A stretch of 64,000 bases of DNA, from positions 62,001-126,000 of the forward strand of contig JAEPOJ010000003.1 of assembly GCA_017642965.1 (NCBI GenBank). Reading direction: 5' to 3'. Below the pieces are notes generated by a model. That model did no database searches. It had not been told where the DNA came from and saw only the letters and a list, made by a program, of their open reading frames with translations. This document shows positions 16,495 through 25,233 of the stretch, in pieces. Made by a program: the position numbers and the translations under genes. The first letter of the stretch is position 1, and each line of letters begins with the position of its first letter. The DNA is from Phycisphaerales bacterium. Lineage in GTDB: Bacteria; Planctomycetota; Phycisphaerae; Phycisphaerales; UBA1924.

Positions 16495-17082
16495 TCAGTG
16501 CGAGCGGTTCTTGCCCGGCACCCAGAGCACGTCGTCACGCCCATCGTTGTTGGCAGCTCGCGCGAGCACGAAAAGCAGATCGGATAACCGGTTGAGATAG
16601 GTCATCGTGACCACGGATGTTGTGTCCGGCTCCGCATCGAGCAGCCGAGTTACGGCCCGCTCCGCTCTGCGGCTGACAGTTCTCGCGACATGGAGTTCTG
16701 CGGATAATCGAGAACCGCCTGGGAGCACGAAACTGTTGAGTGGTGAGAGCGGCTCGTTGTGCTTGTCGATCTCGCGTTCGAGCATCTCCACACGCTCTGG
16801 GAGGATGCGGAGGGCAGATTCAGGCGTTTCGTCGGGCTTGATCGGCGTGCAGAGGTCTGCGCCAACATCGAAGAGATCATGCTGAATCGATTCGAGGAGT
16901 TGGGCGAACGATGCCTGAGTTTCGCGAGCGGTATGCACCGCGATCCCCAGGACCGCGTTGGCCTCATCGACCGTGCCGTACGCTTCGACCCTTGGGTCGT
17001 GCTTTGAGACGCGCTGCCCATTGCCCAGGCCGGTCTGGCCGGAATCGCCCGAGCGGGTATAGATTTTTGTGAGTTTGACCAT
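16495..17082 (-). CDS. Cob(I)alamin adenosyltransferase, PduO type
   Basis: The enzyme transfers the adenosyl group from ATP to cob(I)alamin to make coenzyme B12. From the ATG at 17082 the 195-residue product starts MVKLTKIYTRSGD and shows the PduO-type sequence GQTGLGNGQRVSKHDPRVEA (residues 14-33) plus the later SRRAERAV helix. An upstream frame extension to 17169 has no family resemblance. It is divergent from recJ. Adenosylcobalamin would serve enzymes such as methylmalonyl-CoA mutase; none is in the window, but branched-chain catabolism genes are. Confidence 0.92.
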   Translation of the reverse strand: MVKLTKIYTRSGDSGQTGLGNGQRVSKHDPRVEAYGTVDEANAVLGIAVHTARETQASFAQLLESIQHDLFDVGADLCTPIKPDETPESALRILPERVEMLEREIDKHNEPLSPLNSFVLPGGSRLSAELHVARTVSRRAERAVTRLLDAEPDTTSVVTMTYLNRLSDLLFVLARAANNDGRDDVLWVPGKNRSH

Positions 17083-17239
17083 CGACTCAGAGTGTATTCC
17101 CCTGAGTCGGCCCGGGTCGGATATCGTGTAGAAGTACCACGGAGGGTATTGATTGAGCAGTGCATTCACCGATCAACGCACCAGTGTCCCGGTCGCAGAT
17201 TCTTCGGGAAAGATTCTCGCGTCTGTATGTGGGCTGAAA

Positions 17240-18964
17240 ATGGTCTGGAAACCACGGGGCACGGGCTCAGACAGTTCGGCCTCAGACAAGAGTGACCTTG
17301 TCGATCGTGTGCTTGAAGCCCGCGAGCTTCAGGACCAATCCGAGCAGTTTCTGAATCCTTCGCTCCGCTCGCTTCATGAGCCAGGCCTGATCCCGGGGCT
17401 TGAGCGGTCCGCTCAGCGTCTGCTCAGGGCGATCAAGAACGGTGAGCGGATCGTGGTGTATGGCGATTATGACGTTGATGGCGTCACGGCGTCTGCCATC
17501 CTGATCCACACGATCCGGGCCATTTCCGCCGATGCCAAGGTTCGGTCGTACATACCCCACCGCATCGATGAGGGCTATGGGCTCAATGAGCAGGCGATCG
17601 CCACGCTCCATGAAGAGGGCGCGGATCTTGTCGTCAGCGTTGACTGCGGCATCACTGCGATCGAGCCGGCACGGTGTGCTCGCGAACTCGGTCTCGACCT
17701 GATCATCACGGATCATCACAATCCGCCTGCGTCCATTGATGATCTACCGGATGCGTTCGCGGTCGTGCATCCGCGTCACCCTGAATCCAAGTATCCGTTC
17801 GGTGAACTGTGCGGGGCAGGCGTGGCGTACAAGCTGGCATGGCAGCTATGCGTGCTGCATAGCGGGAGCGAGCGTGTCCACCCGGAGCTCAGGCAGGTCC
17901 TTGTCGAGATGCTGGGATTCGCGGCGCTGGGATCGATCGCGGATGTTGTGCCGCTGATCGATGAGAATCGCGTGATTGTCAAGCATGGATTGCGTCAGAT
18001 CCCCCACTGCCGCAATGAGGGGCTCCGATCGCTGATCCGTGCATCATCGCTCGATAGTGAGAAGATCGACACCGAGGACGTCGGCTTTCGGCTCGCTCCT
18101 CGCCTGAATGCGATCGGTCGTCTCGGCCATGCCCGCGAAGCACTGCGCTTGATGACCGATGCGACGGGATCAGAAGCCGAGCGGTTGGCTCTCGAGCTCT
18201 CGCGAATCAACGACGAGCGCAAGGCGATCGGCGAGGCCATTTTCGCACAGGCGCTTGAGATGGCGCAGGCGGCAGGCATGTGCGGGGATGACCGCCGAGC
18301 GATTGTTCTCGCGCACGACGATTGGCACCCTGGCGTGGTGGGAATTGTCTGCTCGCGGCTTGTCGAGCGGTTCGCCCGCCCGGTCATCCTTATGCAGCGT
18401 GATGGTGACGTTTGCAAGGGTTCGGGGCGGAGTATCGATGGGTTTAACCTCCACGCGGGGCTGACCGCCTGCGGTGATCTGCTCACCGGCTTTGGCGGCC
18501 ACGACATGGCGGCCGGGATGCGGTGTGATTCGTCGGGATTTGAGGCCTTCGCGGAAGCCTTCATCGAGTATACGAACACGCTGCTCAACCCGAACGATCT
18601 TGTCAATACGGTGCGGTTCGATACGATCGGTACCGTCTCAGAGCTAAGCGTTCCCAGCGTGGAATCACTCGGGCGGCTCGCCCCGTTTGGTGCGGGGAAT
18701 CCGAATGTCCGTATCCGAGTTGTCAACGCGAAACTGATCGGGGAGGCGTCCCCGTTCGGCAGAAACGGGAATCACCTCTCTCTGCGCGTTGCGGATCGTG
18801 GTAGTCCGGACCGGGCGATGAGGGTGGTGGCGTGGAACTGGGCCGCGATGCGCGAGAAAGTTCCACCGGGGGCGCCGGTGGAACTGATCGTTGAGCCGAA
18901 GTTATCCAAGTGGAACGGGCGTACGAGTGTCGAGCCCGTGCTTGTCGATCTGCGTGTCTGCTGA
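17240..18964 (+). CDS. recJ: Single-stranded-DNA-specific exonuclease RecJ
   Basis: RecJ degrades single-stranded DNA 5' to 3' in recombination and repair. The 574-residue product starts MVWKPRG, matching the usual W-x-x-R start of the family. It carries DHH-phosphoesterase motifs GDYDVDG (residues 75-81), SVDCGI and TDHHNPP, then the DHHA1 region with GSGRSIDGFNLH and GGHDMAAG and a C-terminal OB-like domain. The frame is open to 17153, but the extra 29 residues look unrelated. The stop lies 6 bases from the stop of the convergent TPR lipoprotein. Confidence 0.95.
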   Translation: MVWKPRGTGSDSSASDKSDLVDRVLEARELQDQSEQFLNPSLRSLHEPGLIPGLERSAQRLLRAIKNGERIVVYGDYDVDGVTASAILIHTIRAISADAKVRSYIPHRIDEGYGLNEQAIATLHEEGADLVVSVDCGITAIEPARCARELGLDLIITDHHNPPASIDDLPDAFAVVHPRHPESKYPFGELCGAGVAYKLAWQLCVLHSGSERVHPELRQVLVEMLGFAALGSIADVVPLIDENRVIVKHGLRQIPHCRNEGLRSLIRASSLDSEKIDTEDVGFRLAPRLNAIGRLGHAREALRLMTDATGSEAERLALELSRINDERKAIGEAIFAQALEMAQAAGMCGDDRRAIVLAHDDWHPGVVGIVCSRLVERFARPVILMQRDGDVCKGSGRSIDGFNLHAGLTACGDLLTGFGGHDMAAGMRCDSSGFEAFAEAFIEYTNTLLNPNDLVNTVRFDTIGTVSELSVPSVESLGRLAPFGAGNPNVRIRVVNAKLIGEASPFGRNGNHLSLRVADRGSPDRAMRVVAWNWAAMREKVPPGAPVELIVEPKLSKWNGRTSVEPVLVDLRVC

Positions 18965-18970
18965 GTCGGA

Positions 18971-20203
18971 TCACTCGGTCGTTGACGGGCTGGCCGCGTA
19001 TGCCCCGCGGGTGAAATCCGTGAGCATCCGGGCGTACTGGGCGTTGCTCGGGTCGAGCTCCGCTGCGTGCGAGATGCTCGCGAGCGCCTTGTTGGGCAGC
19101 CCGAGGTCACGCTGGATCAGCCCGCAGAGCGCGAAGAGCACAGGGTCGCTGGGGTTCTTCTCGATGGCCGTCAGGATGGATTTGAGTGCGCTGCGGTGGT
19201 CCTGGTTCTCGCGATGGTACATCGCGTAGAGCATGAAGCCCTCGTGCGAGTCGGGGGCGAGCGAGATCACGCGCGTCGCGGCCTTGCGGACGGTGCGGAG
19301 GTCGCCGATCATCATCGATGCGTTCGCGAGGCCGATCCAGGATTCCACATCGCTGCGTCCCTCGTCCTGCGACACGATGTTCTGATAGATCGTCCTTGCC
19401 TCGATCGCGCGGCCGGTGTTCATCAGGGCCTTGGCGTGCAGGATCTTGAGATCCTCACGCTCGGCATTGCCGGGCCGCTTGAGCAGGCGTGAGATGTTCT
19501 TCTCCGCGTCCCGCCAGTTGCCGGCCTGGATCTGTGCGTGGATCAAGTTCTCAGCGATGCCCTCGTCGTCGGGGGCGAGCAGGCGTGCCTGCAGGAAGTA
19601 CTCGACCGCCTGCTCCGGGTTCTGTTCAATCAGAGCGATGTGCCCGAGCGACTGGCGGATGCCGGCGTTGTTCTCGGTCATCGGGATCGAGTTCAGGTAG
19701 GCCTTAGCCTCATCAACACGGTCCAGATCGATCATCATCTCGGCCGCGGCCACGGCGTACACCGGGTTGTAATCATCGAACTCGCACGCGATCTCGAAGT
19801 GCTCGCGGGCCATCTCCGGCTCGTTGATGCGTTCGTAGACGATCGCGAGGTAGTAGTGGGCGTCGGGCTCTTCCGGGTCCAGCGCCGTTGCCGTCTGGAG
19901 CGACTGCAGTGCGTTCCCGAGGTCGCCCATCTCGATCAGGATCCGGCCCTTGAGCACGTGGGACTTCACGACCGTGTCGTTGATCTCGAGCGAGGTGTCC
20001 ACCTTGCGGAGGGCCTTCTCCAGATCACCGGCAAGGAATGCCTGCCTCGCGAGTTCCCACTCGGTGGCACTCTTGAGGAAGCTCATGCGTTCCTTGGCCA
20101 TCGAGACACCCTCGCGGGTGTAGTTGCCCTGGCCGGCGCAACCGACGATTGAGAGGAGGGTCGCGGCAGAAAGGACGGCTGGAAGCGATCGCTTGTTCAA
20201 CAT
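18971..20203 (-). CDS. TPR-repeat lipoprotein, pilus/secretion cluster partner
   Basis: The protein starts with a signal peptide and the lipobox SIVGCAG (Cys at about residue 22). At least six tetratricopeptide-like helical pairs follow, for example residues 50-110, 115-145, 155-200 and 320-390, with canonical A-x-x-x-L/P spacing. It follows the secretin gene by about 60 bases on the same strand. TPR lipoproteins such as PilF/PilW act as pilotins for secretins in type IV pilus systems, and this gene is well placed for that role. The pilotin function is inferred from position and architecture. Confidence 0.82.
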   Translation of the reverse strand: MLNKRSLPAVLSAATLLSIVGCAGQGNYTREGVSMAKERMSFLKSATEWELARQAFLAGDLEKALRKVDTSLEINDTVVKSHVLKGRILIEMGDLGNALQSLQTATALDPEEPDAHYYLAIVYERINEPEMAREHFEIACEFDDYNPVYAVAAAEMMIDLDRVDEAKAYLNSIPMTENNAGIRQSLGHIALIEQNPEQAVEYFLQARLLAPDDEGIAENLIHAQIQAGNWRDAEKNISRLLKRPGNAEREDLKILHAKALMNTGRAIEARTIYQNIVSQDEGRSDVESWIGLANASMMIGDLRTVRKAATRVISLAPDSHEGFMLYAMYHRENQDHRSALKSILTAIEKNPSDPVLFALCGLIQRDLGLPNKALASISHAAELDPSNAQYARMLTDFTRGAYAASPSTTE

Positions 20204-20263
20204 GGGGATGTGCTCCTGAGTCAGTGGTGCTGTGTGGTGGTCTGATCGACCGGAACAGACCGC

Positions 20264-22810
20264 TTACTCAGTGAAATCCGCAAAATCGTCACCCGATGTC
20301 GGGACCTCCGTGAAGGTTGATTCGGGCTGATCATCCCCAACGACGTAGTCGAAGCCGAGAGGCCAGTCGAGACGCAGCGCGCCGCCGGTCGGCAGCGGGA
20401 TGATCAGCTGGCCGCTGAAGCCGTCCGCGACGCTGGCGAAGGAATCAGCGAACGGATCGAACGCCTCTCCCTGCTCTGCGTCATTGAACTGGGCCTCTGA
20501 GTCATTGCTGACCTGGCTGACCTGTGTGGACTCTCCGGTCACGACCGACTTCATCTGGTCAAAGTTATCCGTCGCGATCTCGTTGAATCCGTCGCCCTGA
20601 ACGAAGGAATCGTCCTCGAACACCGACGCCTGCTCGGACTCGAAGTCTTCGTATGGCTCGAAGGAAGAGCCGTTGGTATCGAAATCGGCTGAGAGCTCTT
20701 CGGTCGGAACCTCGGCGAACTCGCCCTCGTTTTCAAACTCATCGGCGGGCACGAACTCCTCGTACTCCACGCCTTCAGTCCATTCGTCCGCAGACTCGCT
20801 GGACTGATCGGGGGTTTCGGAGATGGCTGTCTCGAGGTAGGAGTCCACGAAGTCGGGATCCTGACCTTCGGAGGCATCAACCTTGGTGCCGACCGGGTAG
20901 TTCAGCTCGTTGTGGAGCATGCCGTTGATGAGCGAACGCGAGGGGGTGGTGCGGACCTGCCCGGTCAGCTCCGAACGAAGTGCTCGCGCATCGGGGGACA
21001 TGGGCATCAGACTGAGTGCTCGGTCAACCTTGGCGAGTGCTTCCTCGATGTTGCCCTGATCTGCCGCCTGGCGAGCGTCGATCAGCAGCTGACCAACACG
21101 ACGCTCACGCGACCATGGCAGGAGCCCCTTGCGTGCGCCGAATCGGGCATGCTCGATGTACTGATTCCCCATATCACCGGATTCCGCGAGGACGGTATCG
21201 TTGACGATCGAGGGGGTGATCAGGAAGATGATCTCGCTGCGGCGTGTGGAGTCGTCGTAGCCCTTGAACGCGTTCCCGACCAGCGGGATGTCGCCCAGAA
21301 CCGGAACCTGTGAGCGGCTCGAGGAGGTTGTTTCGGTGAACAGGCCACCGAGCACGACCGTCTGACCATCGCGGACCATCACGTTGGTGTTCATCTCGGT
21401 GGTGTCTTCGTCGGGGATGGTGACGTTGTTGCCGGCACCGTCTGCGACCTGACGCAGGGTGAAGTTCGAGACCTGCGGGCGGAGCTCGAGGCGGATCAGG
21501 CCGTTCTTTGAAACGAACGGGCGGACCGCGAGCTGGGTGCCGACGTCGAGGAACTCAACGCTCTGCGTAGTAGATGTGTCGGTGGTGGTCGAGTTGAGGT
21601 AGCCGACGCGTGTACCGACGAGCACACGGGCGGGCTGGCGGTTCAGCGTGAGAAGCTTGGGGTTTGAGACGACGGTCACGTCGGTGATCTCATCGAGCAC
21701 TCGCATGAAGACGCCAACATCGCCATTGACAAAGCCGGCCTTGAGCGTTGCGGGCCCGGAGGTATTGCCGGGGGTGGACTGGAGCGCTGTGCCGTCGCCG
21801 CCGGGGACATCGACGGCGGTGCCGTCAACGGTCTCGCCCGAGCCGGAGATCAGCCCGTCGACCACGCTCAGTGGGCCGCCGACACCGACGAAGTCCGTAA
21901 AGTCGAGGTTCTGGATGAGGGCGAAGTCGACACCGAACGCGTTGGCCTCGTTCAGGGTGGTCTGCAGGATGGTCGCTTCGATGAGGATCTGTGCGGGCTT
22001 AGTGTCGAGTTCGTCGATCAGCGCCTGGATCTCATCGACGTTCTCTTCGTAGTCGTAGATGACCAGGGTCGCGCTGTTCGCGAAGTTGTCCGCACCGTTG
22101 GGCACGCCCTCGGTGATCGTGAACGCTTCGGTCGCGGCGTTGGCGGTGATCGAGCCGTTCTCGGAGAGCAGCATCTTGGCGAACTCGGCCGCGTCGGTCG
22201 CGTTGAGGTAGTCAAGGTCGATGATGCGGGTCACCGGCTGGCGGGAGAGCGCCTCAAACTCGGCGAGCTCCTCAGCGGTGTAAACGTAGATGAAGTTGCC
22301 CTTCTCGATGTAGCCGAAGCCGTTGACGTGAAGGATCGAATCGAGTGCCTCGTAGAAGGTTACGCCGTAGAGGTCCGCGGTCACCGTTGCCTGAACGTTG
22401 TTTGAGCTGATGATGTTGCGTGAGGACTGGATCGAGAGGAGCTGGAGAATGTTCCCGAGGTCCTCGTTGTTCACATGGAGATCGACGAGATCGTACTCCG
22501 TGACTTCGACCGCCCCGTTCAGGTCATCGATGTCGCCCTGGTCTTCGCTGCCTTCAGCGAACTGGCTCGGATCGATGTACTCCTCGTCGAAGAGCGGCGC
22601 ATCCTCGGGGTAGAGTGTGTCTTCTGCCGGCTCGCTCGCGGCGGCCTTCGCCTGGCTCTTGAGTGCGGCGAGCAGTCCGAACCCCCCAGAGTCCTGTGCG
22701 GCGGCGTTGCCTGCGAGCAGTGAGAGCGCCAACGCTGGCATCACGCCATTGCGGAGGCTGAATCCGAGAAGGTTGAGCTTGAAGGTACGGTTGTGCTCGG
22801 TGGTACTCAT
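20264..22810 (-). CDS. Secretin (type II secretion GspD / type IV pilus PilQ-like)
   Basis: The 848-residue protein has a signal peptide ending near AAAQ (about 38), then an STN/N0-like domain (about 105-180, with DLHVNNEDLGNILQLLS). An N1-type domain follows, and a secretin beta-barrel domain (about 270-560) includes the hallmark VPVLGDIPLVGNAF. It forms a multimeric outer-membrane pore through which pili or substrates pass. The last 240 residues are an unusual acidic, Ser/Glu-rich tail after a single TPR-like helix pair. It sits between the small membrane protein and the TPR lipoprotein. Confidence 0.92.
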   Translation of the reverse strand: MSTTEHNRTFKLNLLGFSLRNGVMPALALSLLAGNAAAQDSGGFGLLAALKSQAKAAASEPAEDTLYPEDAPLFDEEYIDPSQFAEGSEDQGDIDDLNGAVEVTEYDLVDLHVNNEDLGNILQLLSIQSSRNIISSNNVQATVTADLYGVTFYEALDSILHVNGFGYIEKGNFIYVYTAEELAEFEALSRQPVTRIIDLDYLNATDAAEFAKMLLSENGSITANAATEAFTITEGVPNGADNFANSATLVIYDYEENVDEIQALIDELDTKPAQILIEATILQTTLNEANAFGVDFALIQNLDFTDFVGVGGPLSVVDGLISGSGETVDGTAVDVPGGDGTALQSTPGNTSGPATLKAGFVNGDVGVFMRVLDEITDVTVVSNPKLLTLNRQPARVLVGTRVGYLNSTTTDTSTTQSVEFLDVGTQLAVRPFVSKNGLIRLELRPQVSNFTLRQVADGAGNNVTIPDEDTTEMNTNVMVRDGQTVVLGGLFTETTSSSRSQVPVLGDIPLVGNAFKGYDDSTRRSEIIFLITPSIVNDTVLAESGDMGNQYIEHARFGARKGLLPWSRERRVGQLLIDARQAADQGNIEEALAKVDRALSLMPMSPDARALRSELTGQVRTTPSRSLINGMLHNELNYPVGTKVDASEGQDPDFVDSYLETAISETPDQSSESADEWTEGVEYEEFVPADEFENEGEFAEVPTEELSADFDTNGSSFEPYEDFESEQASVFEDDSFVQGDGFNEIATDNFDQMKSVVTGESTQVSQVSNDSEAQFNDAEQGEAFDPFADSFASVADGFSGQLIIPLPTGGALRLDWPLGFDYVVGDDQPESTFTEVPTSGDDFADFTE

Positions 22811-22996
22811 TTGGTTGATCCTCAGCGTTTGCGGCAGCCTGCCTGTCTGACCCGGGGCGTCCCGAGGGGATATTGCTGCAATTCGATCGGCGATGAACGG
22901 GTGTCACTTTGCGCAGACCTTGTGTATTCGTCCGCGTGCTGCCTGCACAGGCGGTATCGGATCGACCGATAACACCGATTCTCGTGTGAGTTTGGG

Positions 22997-23251
22997 TCAG
23001 GGATGGGTTTCGTGCGAGCGCTCTTTGCGTTGCTCATCATCAGAAAACTGATCGGACGCCTGCTCGGTGTCATCCACCTGCTCCTCCCGTGGGTCCGCAT
23101 AAGCGCTGCGCGGGATGTCGGTGACGAGGCGGAGCTTCGCCCAGATGAGGACGCCGGCCAGCGCACCCATGCAGAGGAGCAACGCGAAACTCCGCGTCAC
23201 GTTCCCGCCCGGGCGATTGTTCTCAGGTTGCTCGTTGTGTTGATCAGTCAT
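22997..23251 (-). CDS. Small single-pass membrane protein in the pilin/secretin cluster
   Basis: The 84-residue product has a short polar N-terminus, one hydrophobic segment (about residues 20-37, RSFALLLCMGALAGVLIWA) and an acidic, glutamate/glutamine-rich C-terminus. ATG at 23251 has GGAG 7 bases upstream, better placed than the GTG two codons before it. It lies between the GspH-like pseudopilin and the secretin. A single-pass inner-membrane protein at this point could resemble a GspC/PilP-type link to the secretin, but it is far shorter than those. I do not recognise a family. Confidence 0.6.
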   Translation of the reverse strand: MTDQHNEQPENNRPGGNVTRSFALLLCMGALAGVLIWAKLRLVTDIPRSAYADPREEQVDDTEQASDQFSDDEQRKERSHETHP

Positions 23252-23346
23252 CGTCACGCTCCATCGCTGCCATGCTCTCGGGCGAAGATTGACGCCGCTT
23301 CAAGACAAGAGCACACGCGGGGCGTGACCGTGCTCGGATCGTACGA

Positions 23347-23904
23347 TTAGTCCAGTTGTGTCACGGTGATACGCCCGGTAAACGCGGCGACATCAATCCT
23401 GAAGCGGCTCTGAGGCCCTGCGATCACGACCGATCCACCATCGCTGAGGGTGCTGGAGCCGGGTGTCGCGACCGGGCCTCCGATCTCATCGAAGATCAGG
23501 ATATGGTCGCCATCGAAATCGACGGACTCGATCTGAACATCACCGAACTCCTCGCGGTTGAGCGACACGCGGTAACGTTGGTCCGGACCCTTGATGTCGT
23601 ACAACGCGTCGTTCTCAACATCGATTGTGGTGCCCCGAACCTCGACAAGCGTGTACTCGTTCTCATCCTTGTCGAATGCGATCGCACGCTGCTCCTGGTA
23701 CCCAAGAGCGTCCATCTGCGCAAAGCTGATATCGGCGACGACGGTGCGCACGGCGGCCTGAATACGGAACACGCCCGCCTGCGACAGGTTGGGTGTCACG
23801 ACCGCGGCGGCGATGCCGAGGATCATCACCACGATCAGCACCTCGATGAGCGTGTAGCCCGCCTGACACCGGCGAAACCGAGTTGAGCAGTGTGAGTTAC
23901 GCAT
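23347..23904 (-). CDS. Pseudopilin, GspH/FimT type
   Basis: A basic leader precedes the prepilin motif AGYTLIEVLIVVMILGI, whose conserved Glu5 is present. The 185-residue protein then has a beta-rich globular part typical of minor pseudopilins. Its size and late prepilin peptidase site fit GspH/FimT minor pilins. It follows the GspG-like gene by 33 bases and precedes the small membrane protein. The identity as minor pseudopilin is solid; which system it serves is inferred from the neighbouring secretin. Confidence 0.85.
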   Translation of the reverse strand: MRNSHCSTRFRRCQAGYTLIEVLIVVMILGIAAAVVTPNLSQAGVFRIQAAVRTVVADISFAQMDALGYQEQRAIAFDKDENEYTLVEVRGTTIDVENDALYDIKGPDQRYRVSLNREEFGDVQIESVDFDGDHILIFDEIGGPVATPGSSTLSDGGSVVIAGPQSRFRIDVAAFTGRITVTQLD

Positions 23905-23937
23905 AGCGTTTCGAACTCCAGCCCCCGGGGATGATGA

Positions 23938-24372
23938 TCACGGGAGGGGTAGCGGCTCGTCGTTCACGTCGAAGCTGCCAGCCCATATCTCTCCGGTTGC
24001 GTCGTTGTAGATCCACCCGTGCGTGTTCTGGTACGCCGCGTCAGGGCCAGCGCCGAGGACGATCACTTTCGCGTTTGCCCCACCCACGTACGGGTTCGCG
24101 GGGGCTTCCTTCAGGTACTCGCCGCTGTTCGCAATCAGGTCGCCCCAGGTGCCATCACCCGCGGCGACCGTGGGAAGGCCGTTCTCGTTGCGCACCTGAA
24201 ACACCTCTACTGCGCGGCGGAGCTTGGTGAGTTCGGACTGCGTTGTCGCGATGCTGGTCTCGGTGACCGCACCGACGAACTGCGGGACGACGACAGCGGC
24301 CAGGATGCCAAGGATGACAACAACGATGAGAATTTCAACGAGCGTAAACGCGCCTTTGGTGTGATTTCGCAT
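23938..24372 (-). CDS. Pseudopilin, GspG-like
   Basis: The protein begins MRNHTKGAFTLVEILIVVV with the prepilin peptidase site after G-A and the invariant glutamate. Its 144 residues include a long N-terminal helix and a short C-terminal beta domain with a G-W-x-Y-N-D/N segment like the calcium-binding region of major pseudopilins. It is followed by the GspH-like gene and is preceded by the other major-type pilin with a hairpin-rich gap of 74 bases. Confidence 0.87.
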   Translation of the reverse strand: MRNHTKGAFTLVEILIVVVILGILAAVVVPQFVGAVTETSIATTQSELTKLRRAVEVFQVRNENGLPTVAAGDGTWGDLIANSGEYLKEAPANPYVGGANAKVIVLGAGPDAAYQNTHGWIYNDATGEIWAGSFDVNDEPLPLP

Positions 24373-24400
24373 GGGAGTGTATCCTTTTCGTGAAACGCGA

Positions 24401-24422
24401 CGACACCCATTTCTGGGTGTCG
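24401..24422 (-). promoter_or_regulatory. Intercistronic hairpin behind the first pilin gene
   Basis: CGACACCCA and TGGGTGTCG form a perfect 9-base stem around a TTTC loop, just after the stop of the pilin gene. On the minus strand no long T run follows, so it may be a leaky terminator or an mRNA 3'-end stabiliser that raises expression of the first pilin relative to the genes after it. Confidence 0.65.
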
Positions 24423-24446
24423 TGCAAGTGTTCGGTTTTGCTTCGA

Positions 24447-24875
24447 TTACGGAGCTGCCGAAGCGGGTGCGCCCGAGGCAATGTTGCCGAGAGTCGCGTC
24501 GTAGTGCCAGCCAACGGTGTCGTCGTAGATGACGTTGGAGTCACCAGCGCCGGTCGAGTCCCAAGCGGTGATCGCCGAGGAGTTATCGAACGGGGTGGTG
24601 GGGATCTCCTTGAAGAAGCCGTCATCGACGAGGTCCTGCCACTGCTGACCCGCGGTCGTGAGATCGGGGTACGCGCCGCCGTTGCGGGCTGCCCAGAGCT
24701 CGAGCTGGTTCTCGATGGTCGAGACCTGTGTCGCGACGTTACCGACGCGAGCCTCGTTCGCAGCATTGGTGAACTGCGGGACGACGATCGCGGCGAGAAT
24801 GCCGAGAATCACGACCACGATGAGGATTTCGACGAGGGTGAAGCCCTTCGCCTTGTTCGTACGTGTTGCATGCAT
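24447..24875 (-). CDS. Major pilin/pseudopilin of type IV pilin family
   Basis: The 142-residue protein has a 10-residue basic leader and the cleavage site G^FTLVEILIVVVILGIL, with the mature N-terminus Phe1 and Glu5. The AAG-type helix continues into a globular C-terminal part with a G-W-x-Y-D segment. AAGGAG lies upstream of the ATG, a strong ribosome binding site fitting an abundant protein. It is first of three pilin genes and close to the secretin, but the corresponding assembly ATPase and platform protein are not in the window. Confidence 0.88.
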   Translation of the reverse strand: MHATRTNKAKGFTLVEILIVVVILGILAAIVVPQFTNAANEARVGNVATQVSTIENQLELWAARNGGAYPDLTTAGQQWQDLVDDGFFKEIPTTPFDNSSAITAWDSTGAGDSNVIYDDTVGWHYDATLGNIASGAPASAAP

Positions 24876-25233
24876 TGATTAGTCTCCTTGCAAACGACTC
24901 ATGAGTTACACGCTGTCCGGTCCGGCCTCGCCGGTTTTCCCTGGCCCCGCCCTCCAGCGAGAGCCCGGGGTCCCCTGAGCGGCTACGCACCGCACCACGC
25001 AAACATCAGCGTGCCAATAGCTCATCGTCCTGCCCAGAAACTTGAGTGAGCAACACCAAAAAGAGACGGCCCTAGACCGCAACCATTGTGCGGTTTACCA
25101 CGCGGTTGCCGGATATGCAGGCAATCGACGTCAAGAGCGGTGTGAAGATCGGACCTTCAAGGACCGAGAATTGACGAAGAAAAACGCGGGCCTGAGCGGC
25201 CCGCGTAGAGGATTCATTGATTCTCGCTGTACA
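24876..25233. other. Intergenic region upstream of the pilin operon
   Basis: This 358-base gap holds the minus-strand terminator of the HEAT-repeat gene (25178-25206) and the leader of the pilin gene. No convincing -35/-10 pair is visible. A sigma54-like TGGCAC lies at about 25016 but its -12 part is misplaced. A GC-rich segment at 24920-24990 could fold in the leader RNA. I see no small open frame with coding character. Confidence 0.6.
25178..25206 (-). terminator. Intrinsic terminator of the HEAT-repeat gene
   Basis: On the minus strand ACGCGGGCC, a GCTCA loop and GGCCCGCGT form a perfect 9-base stem followed by TTTTTC, 28 bases after the stop at 25234. Confidence 0.88.

Noticed and set aside
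24998-25016. sigma54-like promoter upstream of the first pilin gene (TGGCACG...TTGCG on the minus strand)
   Set aside because: The GG and GC elements are 13 bases apart instead of the required 10, so it is not a valid -24/-12 promoter.
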